64,000 nucleotides of DNA. Source: Leminorella richardii (GTDB lineage Bacteria > Pseudomonadota > Gammaproteobacteria > Enterobacterales > Enterobacteriaceae). The position numbers and the translations under genes were made by a program. The stretch spans positions 1,608,501-1,672,500 of the forward strand of contig NZ_LS483470.1 in the NCBI RefSeq assembly GCF_900478135.1, read 5' to 3'. Every line of letters starts with the position of its first letter. Position 1 is the first letter of the stretch. Positions 8,232 to 17,405 of the stretch are shown here, in pieces. The notes below the pieces were generated by a model. It was not told the origin of the DNA, did no database searches, and was given only the letters and a program-made list of their open reading frames with translations.

Positions 8232-8324
8232 ATGAGTAGAACAACATTCTTTTTCGCCTGCACCATGGTAATTCTGCCGCTAATAAAGCTGCTGTGTGAC
8301 CTAGAGCTGAGTTTTATAAACTGA
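8232..8324 (+). CDS. Possible small membrane protein (30 aa)
   Basis: MSRTTFFFACTMVILPLIKL is followed by ten more residues (LCDLELSFIN) and a stop. It is preceded by AAGGAGG, a near-perfect Shine-Dalgarno sequence, 8 nt before the ATG. Residues 5-21 are hydrophobic and could span the membrane once. There is no family match and the frame is short; the ribosome-binding site is the main evidence. Confidence 0.4.
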   Translation: MSRTTFFFACTMVILPLIKLLCDLELSFIN

Positions 8325-8346
8325 GTGGGAGAGTTTTGGCGCTATC

Positions 8347-8377
8347 AAAAAAAAAGCCCTGCAGGGGAATACAGGGC
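8347..8377 (-). terminator. Minus-strand terminator without an obvious gene
   Basis: On the minus strand GCCCTG-(10 nt)-CAGGGC is followed by nine T (complement of 8347-8355). A separate terminator already serves the autotransporter at 8642, so this one may end an unannotated transcript arising between about 8380 and 8640, or act as a second stop. Confidence 0.5.
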
Positions 8378-8641
8378 GGCAAGAAAATCATGAAAATACG
8401 TTAGCTATGTTCCTATAGCGTTATTGATACTAATGGGTGCATTTTCATTCATCAATAATAATTACCCTGATTTACATTGTGAGGGAAAATTTACGTTTCT
8501 CTATATTTCAAGGTGTTTATCTTTTGATATATAAAGCAATGCCAGCGCTTAACCAAAATAACGTGTAACGGGACATGCTTTATGTGGTGTCACTAAGGCG
8601 TGGTATCACAGGATGCGCCTATAAATGTGCACTTATAAATT

Positions 8642-8665
8642 AAAAAAGCGCGCCGTTTGGCGCGC
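8642..8665 (-). terminator. Terminator of autotransporter 2
   Basis: Minus-strand stem GCGCGCC/GGCGCGC with a four-base loop and six T, 14 bp past the stop codon at 8679. Confidence 0.85.
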
Positions 8666-8678
8666 CCAGCTATCATGA

Positions 8679-11585
8679 TTAAAAGCTGTACTTCATACCC
8701 AGAATAACTTGCGTATCACTATAGCCAGCATCGCCAAGCTGCTGAGCAACGTTGCTCCAAAGCGTGAAGGGCTTTGAAATTTGCCCCTCTACGCCAAGCT
8801 TGAGTTCAGCAATATTTCGGGTTCCATCAATATGGTTGCGATCGCCATTCATTGAGGCACCGAAGTTATGGGTATTGTGTATCCAGTTGGCTTCAATAAA
8901 CGGTTCAAACTCTCGTTCTTTACCCTTATCGATATCGCTATGGCCGTTTGCATAGGCGCGAAGGCCTAGGCGGGTTTGAATGTTCCCATTCCCCTCAAAC
9001 GATACGCGGCTATTGCCGCTGTCGCTATGTTCCGTATGGCTATTCGCGCGCACGTTCATCCAGATAGCCTGAGCTTTAGGCTGTAGAAAGAAGGTGACAT
9101 TGTCAGTTTGGCGTTCGCCGAGCTTAAAGGTATAGCCTGTCTCTATCGACGCGGTTACGCCGCGAGACGTGTATTTCTCGGAGCTTAGTTCATCGCCTTT
9201 AACTTCATTATCAAACCAGTTATAGAGTGCCCAAGTATCAACGTAGCTGCCTGTTTTCTCTCGATCGTTGGCATACCAAGTGGCGTAAAGCCCCGCGCTG
9301 TACCCATCAACGGAGCCTCTGGAACGATATTTTGAGTACTTGGCTTCGGTGTTGCTGTGCTGGTTTGCGTACCCCGCCATAGCCCCCAAATGCCAACGAT
9401 CTAAACCATCAGAGCTCCACTGGGCTAGATCACCACCGATTTGAACAACGTAACGGTTGTCTTGTGTTTTTAACTGACCACTTTCGTCGCGAGAGCGATT
9501 GTGCCCGCCAATTTGCCGTAGCCACAGGCTGGTGACGCGCTTTTCGCCAGTTAGCGCATCGGTATACTGGGTTTCCCCCAGTCGATCGTGAAGCCGCATG
9601 ATGAAGAGCGTATTGCTTGCCATGTGATTAGCCATATAGCTGCCGGGCTCTGGGCGGTAAACGTGCTCTTCTTCTCCCGGTTCGGGATCCGTGCCGGGAT
9701 CGGGAGGCGTTACGGTAGGAATTTCGGAGCGTAAGTACCAGTTACCGTCCTGATTGTTAACGCCATTTTTATGCAAATAGTATTCATAGGCTCCAGCGAC
9801 GATGCGTCCTTCCTGTGTGAAAGTGCCGGATGAGTCTCCGTTGACTTCAATAATTTTTATACCTTCGGTGGTTAACGCACCCGTGCCGCCCTCGTTATTG
9901 ACTTTCACGCGCGTGGTACCAGACGTATCCCCATCAACCACTAGCCTGTCAGTAAGGGAGGCGTCATTGTTAAGCTCGACGTCCATCACCAAAAGTCCAT
10001 TGTTACCGTGGTAGTTTCCTTTAATGGTCCAAACGTCTCCCTGAGTAGCATTGTTAGAGAGGTTAATACGTCCATTGTTGTTAACATCGGCCCAAAGGGT
10101 TCGAGCGTAAACAGGTGAAGGGGTCTGTTGGACGGCCAGCGTAGAGGCGCTGTCTATATTGACGGTATTGTTGGCCGTCGCGCTCGTTGAGTCAGACAGC
10201 AGCTGTTCTCCGGTAAGCTGTAGAGTTGCTCCATCGCGAAGATTGAGGGTATTCCAGCGGTAGATATTTAAGCCATTGGTAATATCTGTTGTTGCATCAT
10301 CGGTATAACCGCTTAGAGATATATTTTGGAATGTTATCTCGCCTGTATTAGCTGTGGTACCGTCTGCACCGCCGTTGACATTATGTAACTTGCTTAGATC
10401 GGCCGATGAACCGAAAAGAGCGGTATCGTTACCGGTTCCCATTTCTATCGTCGGTGCAATGATTTTACCTCCAGTTGCCTCGAAATGGTCGTTACCATCC
10501 CCCATGAAAACGCCGGCTCCTACACCAGTGTCAGTCATTGTGGTTTCAAGCAGGCCTGAGGTTAAATAGATCGCGTCATTTCCACGTGAAAGATCAATGT
10601 TTCCTCGAAGTGAGCCACCGTCTATCCTGACTACCTCAATACCCGTATTTCCCTCAATAGACTGGTTACCGAAGAAGCTAGGGTTCATAGAGTCCACAGA
10701 TCCTTTGACTGTGATGTTGACGTGCGGTGTGGTGCCTAGAATTTTAATTCCCTTTGCAGCTTTGACTGTCGCATTTTGGCCAATATTGATTTGCCCAATG
10801 CTACGGTCTGCTTCAAGAGCCTGATTAACCGATGCGCTCTCACCCAGACTTAAAAGTGACGTGCCGCCAAACCAGATCCCGGAACCGCCTGGAGAGGCTG
10901 TAGTGAGACTGGTTGTTCCTGTCGACGTTACCAGCGCGCTTTCATTGATGGTAATGCTCTCTTTCAGTTTGCTTGTTACTGAGAGGTCGTTGAATTCCGA
11001 GCGGCTGCTTCCCGCTGCAACAAGCGCGCCGGTAGCGGAAGAGGCGGTATTATTATTGACGATCGTTGTTTTACCACTGACTTTCAGCACACTGTCTCCG
11101 GCAGATCGCAGCGCGAATCCTGACGTTGAGCCTTGCTTGACTTCAATCCATGCATCACCGCCAACCGTCAGCGTTCCTCCGTTGAGGCTAACCAGATCCG
11201 GAGAGTTGCCTGAAGAGGTAATTAAGCTTTTGGCGGTAAAATTGCCGACAACGTTCAGCCTGCCGTTAGTGATTTCAATCACTTTTTGAATATAGGTTTG
11301 TACCGTATTGTCGACAGTAAAACTGCCCTGTGCCAATACGTTGCCTCCGTTGGTAATGGAGACAGCCTCTTTGGTTTTGCTTAAGGTCACTAAACTGTTG
11401 GTTAATGTCAAAAGTGAGTTAGCGTCACTAACGGTAAGCTTTGAGTAGGTATCCCCAGCGGTATTTGATGAACACTGATCGCCACCGCTTGCTGTTAGTG
11501 AGCCACAGGTGGCCATGGCGTGGGAAGAGAAAAGGAGAGACGTTAACATGATAGCTAATGATGAAGTGCTAAATTCATGAGGCAT
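8679..11585 (-). CDS. Autotransporter (type Va secretion), paralogue 2
   Basis: About 968 residues. The signal peptide ends near AMA-TCGS. The passenger (about 30-630) is Ser/Thr/Gly/Asn-rich with short beta-repeats and a GNDAIYL / GDGNDHFEATGG / GTGNDTALFG series that resembles the haemagglutinin-type repeats of AIDA-like proteins. A linker TPPDPGTDPEPGEEE precedes a beta-barrel of about 290 residues ending GMKYSF. From HVYRPE onward the barrel is very similar to paralogue 1 (651-3929), while the passengers differ, as expected for duplicated genes with diverging surface domains. The ATG at 11585 is preferred over 11594 because AAGGGA lies 9 nt before it and directly abuts the upstream one. 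Confidence 0.9.
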   Translation of the reverse strand: MPHEFSTSSLAIMLTSLLFSSHAMATCGSLTASGGDQCSSNTAGDTYSKLTVSDANSLLTLTNSLVTLSKTKEAVSITNGGNVLAQGSFTVDNTVQTYIQKVIEITNGRLNVVGNFTAKSLITSSGNSPDLVSLNGGTLTVGGDAWIEVKQGSTSGFALRSAGDSVLKVSGKTTIVNNNTASSATGALVAAGSSRSEFNDLSVTSKLKESITINESALVTSTGTTSLTTASPGGSGIWFGGTSLLSLGESASVNQALEADRSIGQINIGQNATVKAAKGIKILGTTPHVNITVKGSVDSMNPSFFGNQSIEGNTGIEVVRIDGGSLRGNIDLSRGNDAIYLTSGLLETTMTDTGVGAGVFMGDGNDHFEATGGKIIAPTIEMGTGNDTALFGSSADLSKLHNVNGGADGTTANTGEITFQNISLSGYTDDATTDITNGLNIYRWNTLNLRDGATLQLTGEQLLSDSTSATANNTVNIDSASTLAVQQTPSPVYARTLWADVNNNGRINLSNNATQGDVWTIKGNYHGNNGLLVMDVELNNDASLTDRLVVDGDTSGTTRVKVNNEGGTGALTTEGIKIIEVNGDSSGTFTQEGRIVAGAYEYYLHKNGVNNQDGNWYLRSEIPTVTPPDPGTDPEPGEEEHVYRPEPGSYMANHMASNTLFIMRLHDRLGETQYTDALTGEKRVTSLWLRQIGGHNRSRDESGQLKTQDNRYVVQIGGDLAQWSSDGLDRWHLGAMAGYANQHSNTEAKYSKYRSRGSVDGYSAGLYATWYANDREKTGSYVDTWALYNWFDNEVKGDELSSEKYTSRGVTASIETGYTFKLGERQTDNVTFFLQPKAQAIWMNVRANSHTEHSDSGNSRVSFEGNGNIQTRLGLRAYANGHSDIDKGKEREFEPFIEANWIHNTHNFGASMNGDRNHIDGTRNIAELKLGVEGQISKPFTLWSNVAQQLGDAGYSDTQVILGMKYSF

Positions 11586-12016
11586 TTTAAACATTCCCTT
11601 ATTTAATAAATATATAACTCACTATTTAATATGATATTAAATAGTGATTATTCAATTTTTTCGTGACGAGATGTATTCTTGTTTACATCATCATACTTCA
11701 TTTCTTGATGGGATTTATATATTTTTAATGAGTTGCTTTTTGGTTTTTTGAAATGAAAGCGTCGTGTTTAATTGTGTTATTGATTGTTATGGGTATTTCA
11801 ATGAAAATTAAAATTCGTTGATTGTTGAGTGAATTATTATTTTTATTAATCTTTAACTATAGACTGTATGAATTATTTCAAAATGAGTAGTGATGGGCAT
11901 TTTTTATTTCTATTAATAAAGAAATAACGATGTGTTGATTTCAATAGCCCCATTATTTTAACTGAATATGACACATTATCTGTATTCAATATGCTTTAGG
12001 TGGTCAGAGAACGGCG
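11586..12016. other. AT-rich intergenic region upstream of autotransporter 2
   Basis: About 430 bp with no credible gene. It is very AT-rich, like the region before autotransporter 1, and must hold the minus-strand promoter of autotransporter 2. No specific operator was recognised. Confidence 0.5.
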
Positions 12017-12433
12017 TTAAGGCTTTCTTTCCTTCCGTTTCTTCTCGGGAACCGGGGGAACAGGCCTGCGATCGTCAATTAAATGACGAATAGCTAAAAT
12101 AGGGTGATGCAGAAGCATTCTTGGGCCGGCCCAGCGCATGACTGCTCTTATCTCCTCTCTTTTTTGCGGTTGATAGCAATGAATAGGGCATTGTTTACAG
12201 GCGGGTTTTTGCGCGCCAAAACGGCACTTTTCCAAACGCTTGAGAGCGTATTGATAAAGCTGTGCATAGTGAGAGGTGTCATCCTGATGTTCAAGAGGAT
12301 GCGCGCGAGCGTAAAGCGCAATCATTTTCTCTATTGTATTTGCTTCTCGCTTAAGGCGTTTATCCAAGGCCAGACTCTCCGATTCAGGATCTAAAACCCG
12401 AAGATAATCGCAATCACATCGGGGGTAAAGCAT
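12017..12433 (-). CDS. Nitrous oxide-stimulated promoter family protein
   Basis: 138 residues. The conserved core of this family is present: REANTIEKMIALYARAHH-like N-terminus, YALKRLEKCRFG, a Cys cluster KPACKQCPIHCY that looks metal-binding, then REEIRAVMRWAGPRML and HPILAIRHLIDD. The family name derives from a regulatory observation and the biochemical function is unknown. The C-terminus is very basic and Pro-rich (RRPVPPVPEKKRKERK). No clear Shine-Dalgarno precedes the ATG at 12433, so the first residues are uncertain. Confidence 0.75.
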   Translation of the reverse strand: MLYPRCDCDYLRVLDPESESLALDKRLKREANTIEKMIALYARAHPLEHQDDTSHYAQLYQYALKRLEKCRFGAQKPACKQCPIHCYQPQKREEIRAVMRWAGPRMLLHHPILAIRHLIDDRRPVPPVPEKKRKERKP

Positions 12434-12476
12434 AAAGTGTATTTTTTGTGCATGTTAATTGAAGTGAGTATCCAAT

Positions 12477-12501
12477 AAAAACGGGGCCAATAAGGCCCCG
12501 T
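12477..12501 (-). terminator. Terminator after fucO
   Basis: Minus-strand stem ACGGGGCC/GGCCCCGT, loop TTATT, then five T, 19 bp after the fucO stop. Confidence 0.85.
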
Positions 12502-12519
12502 GTAGATAAAACCAAGCGA

Positions 12520-13671
12520 TCAGTAGATAGAACGATATAGCCCTTTAATATCTTCGATATTCGTGTCGCGCGGGTTGCCACCGGTACAGACGTCAGCAAA
12601 GGCCGCTTCAGCCAGCGCGTCAACGTCGGCTTCTTTCATGCCGACATCGCGCAGGCGCGCGGGAATGCCAACGTCTTTGCTCAGCTGTTTAACGGCGTTA
12701 ATTGCCGCTTCGCGAGCCTGAGAGATAGACATGCCCGCTACGTTTTCTACACCCATGGCAATGGCTACCTGACGGAATTTCTCTCCCGTAAAGTCGGCGT
12801 TATAGGCCATGATATGAGGCAGCAGAATTGCGTTTGCTACACCGTGCGGCGTATCGTAAAACGCACCCAGCGGGTGCGCCATGCCGTGCACCAAACCAAG
12901 CCCTACGTTAGAGAAGCCCATACCTGCGATGTACTGAGCAAGAGCCATGTCTTCAACGCCGGTAGGATCGCCTTCCACCGAGGCGCGCAGCGCACGAGCG
13001 ATGATTTCGATAGACTTCAGGTGCATCATATCGGTGAGTTCCCAGGCGCCTTTGGTGGTATAGCCTTCAATGGCGTGAGTCAGGGCATCGATACCGGTCG
13101 CCGCCTTCAGCGAGGCGGGCATACTGGCCATCATTTCTGAATCGACAATGGCAATGACGGGAATATCGTGCGGATCGACGCAGACAAACTTGCGGCGATT
13201 TTCTTCATCGGTAATCACGTAGTTAATGGTGACTTCCGCCGCCGTACCCGCGGTTGTCGGGATAGCAATCATCGGTACGCTGGCCTTCTTCGTTGGAGCT
13301 ACGCCTTCAAGGCTTCTAACGTCCGCATATTCGGGGTTATTAATAATGATACCGATGGCTTTTGCTGTGTCCTGCGGGGAGCCGCCGCCGACGGCGATCA
13401 GGTAGTCAGCCTCGGAGCGCTTAAAGACGTCAACGCCGTTTTTGACGATAGCAATCGTGGGATTAGGCACAACGTCGTCAAAAATCTCATAGGCCAGCCC
13501 GGCTTTTTCCAGCAGGGCGCTTACTTTAGTTGCTACGCCAAACTTAATCAGGTCTTTATCTGTTACTAGCAGGGCTTTTTTAAAACCGCGCTTTTGCACT
13601 TCCTCTACGATGTGGGAGATAGCCCCTGGGCCAAAGTAAGAGGTTTCGTTAAGGATCATTCGGTTTGCCAT
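12520..13671 (-). CDS. fucO: Lactaldehyde reductase / 1,2-propanediol oxidoreductase (FucO)
   Basis: A 383-residue group III iron-dependent alcohol dehydrogenase, the same length as E. coli FucO (382-383) and alike throughout (MANRMILNETSYFG start, ADYLIAVGGGSPQDT NAD-binding motif, IPTTAGTAAEVTINYVITDEE, RKFVCVDPHDIP). Fe2+ ligands are visible in GIDALTHAIEG (Asp and His) and HGMAHPLGAFYDTPHG (two His). It interconverts L-lactaldehyde and L-1,2-propanediol with NADH under anaerobic conditions. No fuc or rha genes are adjacent, so it stands alone here. Ribosome-binding site GGAGC before the ATG; terminator directly after. Confidence 0.93.
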   Translation of the reverse strand: MANRMILNETSYFGPGAISHIVEEVQKRGFKKALLVTDKDLIKFGVATKVSALLEKAGLAYEIFDDVVPNPTIAIVKNGVDVFKRSEADYLIAVGGGSPQDTAKAIGIIINNPEYADVRSLEGVAPTKKASVPMIAIPTTAGTAAEVTINYVITDEENRRKFVCVDPHDIPVIAIVDSEMMASMPASLKAATGIDALTHAIEGYTTKGAWELTDMMHLKSIEIIARALRASVEGDPTGVEDMALAQYIAGMGFSNVGLGLVHGMAHPLGAFYDTPHGVANAILLPHIMAYNADFTGEKFRQVAIAMGVENVAGMSISQAREAAINAVKQLSKDVGIPARLRDVGMKEADVDALAEAAFADVCTGGNPRDTNIEDIKGLYRSIY

Positions 13672-14024
13672 AAGTAAGCTCCATAAGCGTGTGAATATAA
13701 AATATTAAAAAATCAAAATTCGTGTCGTTTACCCGAGCTGTCGCTAAATTCCACTATGCTGGAATTCACTTCACCATAATGGATATCAGGGTAGGTTTAC
13801 TTATTGGCTGAATCGTTGATATAGATTATAAAACGCTAATTTCAGGCTTTTTCTCGCTGTTTCTCTATTTGAAAGTGATAAATATAAGGGGAAGGGGAGA
13901 ACAGCAACATATCAGCGTCTAACAGAATGGAAAGGTTGGAAAACGTCGTTGAGTGGGGTATGTTTCTGTCTTCATTTTACGGCACTGGTGATAGCCGCCC
14001 TGATATTAACCGATAGAGAGCACG
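13672..14024. other. Divergent intergenic region fucO / GNAT
   Basis: About 350 bp between divergent genes that must contain both promoters. No operator, hairpin or small ORF stands out. Confidence 0.5.
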
Positions 14025-14549
14025 ATGAACGTTACCCGCATTACCCGTACTGACGATCCCCTGTTTGTTCCTTTTCGTGAGCTGTACCTCCGCGCTTTTC
14101 CCAAGTTCGAGCAGCGGACATTCGAGCACCAGGCCAAGGGGCTGACGGCGGATAGCCACTTTCTTTATGTATATCAAGAAGGCGAAACGTTTATTGGCTT
14201 TGTTATCTATTGGTCGTTTGATGACTATATCTATATCGAGCACTACGCCATTAGCGATGCAGTACGAGGTAAAGGCTACGGTTCCCGCCTGTTGACAGAG
14301 CTGGTGGCTAAAACGGAAAAGACCGTTATTTTAGAGATTGACCCTGTTGTTGATGAAGTTTCTACGAAAAGGCTGCGCTTTTACCGCGGTCTTGGCTTTA
14401 TTGAAAACGATTATGACCACGTTCACCCTCCATATCGCCCGGAGTTTAATGGTCACGCTTTAAAAGTGTTGAGTCATGGTCGAACGCTTTCGCCTGAGGA
14501 ATATCAGCGCTTTTGCCAAGATCTCAGCCATGTTGTTATGGTGAAGTAG
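14025..14549 (+). CDS. GNAT-family N-acetyltransferase
   Basis: 174 residues. The acetyl-CoA pyrophosphate-binding motif A is clear (YAISDAVRGKGYGSRLL, R/Q-x-x-G-x-G/A), followed by motif B-like RLRFYRGLGFIEND. Such enzymes acetylate amines on small molecules or proteins; the substrate is not evident. The monocistronic setting and N-terminal FVPFRELYLRAFPKFEQR resemble many uncharacterised enteric GNATs. Confidence 0.8.
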   Translation: MNVTRITRTDDPLFVPFRELYLRAFPKFEQRTFEHQAKGLTADSHFLYVYQEGETFIGFVIYWSFDDYIYIEHYAISDAVRGKGYGSRLLTELVAKTEKTVILEIDPVVDEVSTKRLRFYRGLGFIENDYDHVHPPYRPEFNGHALKVLSHGRTLSPEEYQRFCQDLSHVVMVK

Positions 14550-14808
14550 GTCTTTCATATATCCACTTATTGATCATTTGCTCGATTCTGTTTCAGGGTG
14601 AAAACATTTGCCCTGTTATGTTTTTTTATTTTCTTACTTGCCTTTTTTAACATTCAAGCATCATTGTTATTACCATTGCCGCTAATGTGAACATTATGTG
14701 AGCTGAATCGTATCCCTTATCTTTGCTAAAGCGAAGTTATTGACCCTAAAAAGCTCAAGTGATAATTAATCATTTGTTCTTTATTTGTATCAAATGATCT
14801 TTGGCGTG

Positions 14809-14875
14809 GGTATGAAGAAGAGGTATAGACGTAAGTATGCTTTTACCCACACCAAGAAGTCACCTCATCATACCA
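14809..14875. promoter_or_regulatory. Putative NanR-like operator cluster, distal
   Basis: GGTATG (14809-14814) and GGTATA (14822-14827) on the plus strand face TCACCTCATCATACCA (14860-14875), whose reverse complement begins TGGTATGATG. E. coli NanR, the nearest known relative of the regulator encoded at 18445, binds GGTATA repeats. Binding here is inferred. Confidence 0.4.
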
Positions 14876-15143
14876 GTTTGGCAGGCAAGGATAATGCCGC
14901 GTAAAAGAGCGCTGTCGGAGAAGGGAAGTTATTCGCTGGCGTACAAAAGAGAGGGCAAAACGGTGCATGCCGTAAATAGACATAACGATCCTATTGCTAC
15001 TGTGTTTTTTCTGAAGCGGGGCTGTTGAACTGACTGAACGTCGCATAGCGCGACGGACCGCTGGCAATACTCACTGATTTTTTCGTTCGTTCAGCCTCTG
15101 TACCCACAGGCGTTGAGCAAATCATTATTCATATAACAAGATA

Positions 15144-15159
15144 TCACCTCATCATACCA
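15144..15159. promoter_or_regulatory. Putative NanR-like operator, proximal copy
   Basis: TCACCTCATCATACCA is identical over 16 bp to 14860-14875 and lies 61 bp before the first gene of the operon. A 16-bp exact repeat in one promoter region is unlikely by chance. Confidence 0.45.
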
Positions 15160-15220
15160 ATAAAGATAATCAATATAGATAAAGCAAGGGTTAGGTAGGT
15201 GATAGCAGCGAGGTAGCTCA

Positions 15221-16577
15221 ATGAGTCATCAAAGTAGCGTTACCGGGCAGGCTGAAAAGTCAGCCATCAAGAAAATTTCCATGCGACTAGTGCCGTTTGT
15301 GGCTCTGATGTTCTTTATCAACTTTCTGGATCGCACGGCGATTTCTTTTGCGGGGCCAAACGGCATGACCCAAGATTTGGGACTCACCGCAGCACAGTTT
15401 GGGCTGGCGTCCGGCATTTTCTTTATTGGCTATATTCTGCTGGAAATTCCCAGCAATCTGGCTCTGCACCGCTACGGCGCCCGCAAGTGGCTGGCAAGGA
15501 TTATGGTGTCATGGGGCATTGTCTCCCTGTTGTTTACCTGGGTTTCCAGCTCCACAGAGCTTTATGCACTGCGCGTACTGTTAGGGATTGCCGAAGCGGG
15601 ATTTTTTCCCGGCGCTATTTTGTATTTAAGCCTGTGGGTTCCGTCGGCCTATCGCAGCAAGATTCTGTCGCTGTTCTATTTGGCTCAGCCTTTAACGACC
15701 GTGATTGGCGCCCCGCTGGCCGCCATGCTGATTGAACAGCACGGTCTGTTTGGTCTGCCGGGCTGGCGGATAATGTTCCTCGGTGTGTCTATTCCCGCCA
15801 TTATCGTGGGGGATCGTGGCGTGGTTCTACCTGGTGGATAAGCCTGAGGAGGCCAAGTGGCTTAACGACGAAGAACGTCGCTGGCTGGTGACTGCGCTTG
15901 ACCGTGAACATCAGGCAAAGCAGGGCCATAAGCACCCTACGGTGATGACTGTCATGTTCAACGGGCAGGTGTGGATGCTATGCCTGATTTATTTCGGCTT
16001 TATTTACGGCCTGTACGCGCTGGGCTTCTTCCTGCCAACGATTATTAACGGATTTCAGCAGCAGTTTGGCGTGACGTTCAACGTATTTGATAAGGGATTG
16101 ATTACCGCCGTACCTTATTTGCCTGCCGCGATTGCGCTGTATTTTTGGTCGAAGGATGCCTCAAAGCGTGGCATTCGCAGCTGGCACATTACGATCCCTG
16201 CAGTAGCGGGAGCAGTAAGCGTACCGCTGGCACTGTATATGGAATCGCCAACCGCTGTTATCGCGGTGATCACCATAACCGCATGTGCCATTTTCTCTGC
16301 TTTACCCAACTTTTGGACACTGCCCACACGATTTTTAACCGGCGCGGCCGCAGCGGCTGCCGTAGCGTTGATTAACACTATCGGCAATATCGCCGGATTC
16401 TCTGCGGGTTACATCACCGGCGCACTGCGCGATGCCAGCGGAAGCTACGCCATGCCAATGTATGTTGTCGGAGGCTTCATGCTGCTCTCCGCCGTACTGA
16501 TGGTTTTGCTGCAGCGCTACGGCTCAATGTCGGCACCTGTCGAGACCAAACACACATTATTACCAGAGGAAAACTGA
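15221..16577 (+). pseudogene. MFS anion:cation symporter, frameshifted at a G run
   Basis: A two-part reading frame. 15221 to about 15812 encodes residues 1-197 (FINFLDRTAISFAGPNGMT, YILLEIPSNLALHRYGARKW: the DRT/ N-terminal signature of the ACS family of MFS symporters for organic anions and sugar acids). The second half continues in another frame to 16577 (IVAWFYLVDKPEEAKWLNDEERRWL onward). The break is at a run of five G (15808-15812); with four G the protein reads through as AIIVG-IVAWFYLV, giving about 451 residues and 12 membrane spans. The cause may be true mutation, phase variation or assembly error. It begins an operon with a TIM-barrel enzyme and a PGDH-like enzyme, so the substrate is probably a sugar acid. 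Confidence 0.8.
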
Positions 16578-16579
16578 TC

Positions 16580-17376
16580 ATGAGCATAGGGCTAAGCACA
16601 TACTGCTTTTTTTGGCGGGCGTCCGATCGCGTTGCATCCCCAATGGGGCTACCGCAGATGCTTGAACAGTGCGCAGAAATGGACGTGAAGCTGTTTCAAA
16701 TCTGTGACTTTGAGGCGATCGTGCAAATGAGCGACGCCGGGCTGGCTGCGCTGCGTAAACAGGCGGAAGACTTTGGTATAGAGTTGGAATTAGGCACAAA
16801 GGGAGTTTCCCCGACGTGCTGGATCGCTACTTACACATCGCCCGCCAACTCAACGTGAGCCTGCTGCGCAGCATGTTCAATTCGCCGACTCACCGCCCAA
16901 CGCTGGATGAAGCAGAAGCGCTGTTGCGACGGGCACTTCCCGAGTTTGAAGCCTCAGGCGTTCGCCTTTGTCTCGAAACCTATGAGCAGGTAAGCAGCAG
17001 AGACATGATGTCGGTTATCAACCGCATCGATTCCCCGTGGCTGGGTGTTTGCCTCGACCCCGCTAACTGCGTTGCAGCGCTGGAACAGCCGAGCGACGTG
17101 ATCAATAACACTGCCGACAGGGTGTTTAACCTGCACGTGAAGGACTTTCACTTCACGCGCCAAGCGGGCTGGGTAGGATTCAATCTGGTTGGCTGCCCAT
17201 TGGGAGAAGGGCTACTGGCCTATGACGAGATGATAGAAAAAGTCCGCCCGAAGGAAAGAGGAATTCACCAGATCGTTGAACACTGGCTGCCGTGGGAGAC
17301 CAACGCGGTCACTACCAGTCGACTGGAAAACCAGTGGACGCGCCACAGCCTGAACTATATCCGTAATCGCTTTTAA
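16580..17376 (+). pseudogene. Sugar phosphate isomerase/epimerase-like TIM barrel, frameshifted at a C run
   Basis: Two frames join into a protein of about 265 residues of the xylose-isomerase-like TIM-barrel family. Frame 1 (16580 to about 16811) gives MSIGLSTYCFFWR and ends at LELGTKGVSP. Frame 2 resumes DVLDRYLHIARQLNVSLLRSM and carries the metal-site strands RLCLETYEQ (Glu), GVCLDPAN (Asp), FNLHVKDFHF (His, Lys, Asp) and QIVEHWLPWE (Glu). One C is missing from the run at 16809-16812: five C would restore SPDVLDRYL. It starts 3 nt after the transporter stop. With the PGDH-like neighbour it resembles OiaC, 3-oxo-isoapionate decarboxylase; this is inference from context. If the break is real the enzyme is inactive. 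Confidence 0.75.
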
Positions 17377-17405
17377 CTTAATAAAAATCCATAAGGAGCA
17401 AGTCT

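Larger units (their letters stand above)
14550..15220. other. Long intergenic leader of the sugar-acid operon
   Basis: About 670 bp. It holds a repeated 16-bp motif (separate entries) and a small hairpin CGTCGC-ATAG-CGCGACG near 15042-15057. A 63-codon frame (14837-15028) has no ribosome-binding site and no family and is not called. The promoter of the operon at 15221 must lie here. Confidence 0.5.

Noticed and set aside
14809..14875. NikR operator GTATGA-N16-TCATAC
   Set aside because: GTATGA and TCATAC both occur but are over 50 bp apart; the spacing does not fit NikR.
14837..15028. 63-codon frame in the leader of the sugar-acid operon
   Set aside because: No ribosome-binding site and no protein family; it covers the putative operator repeat.
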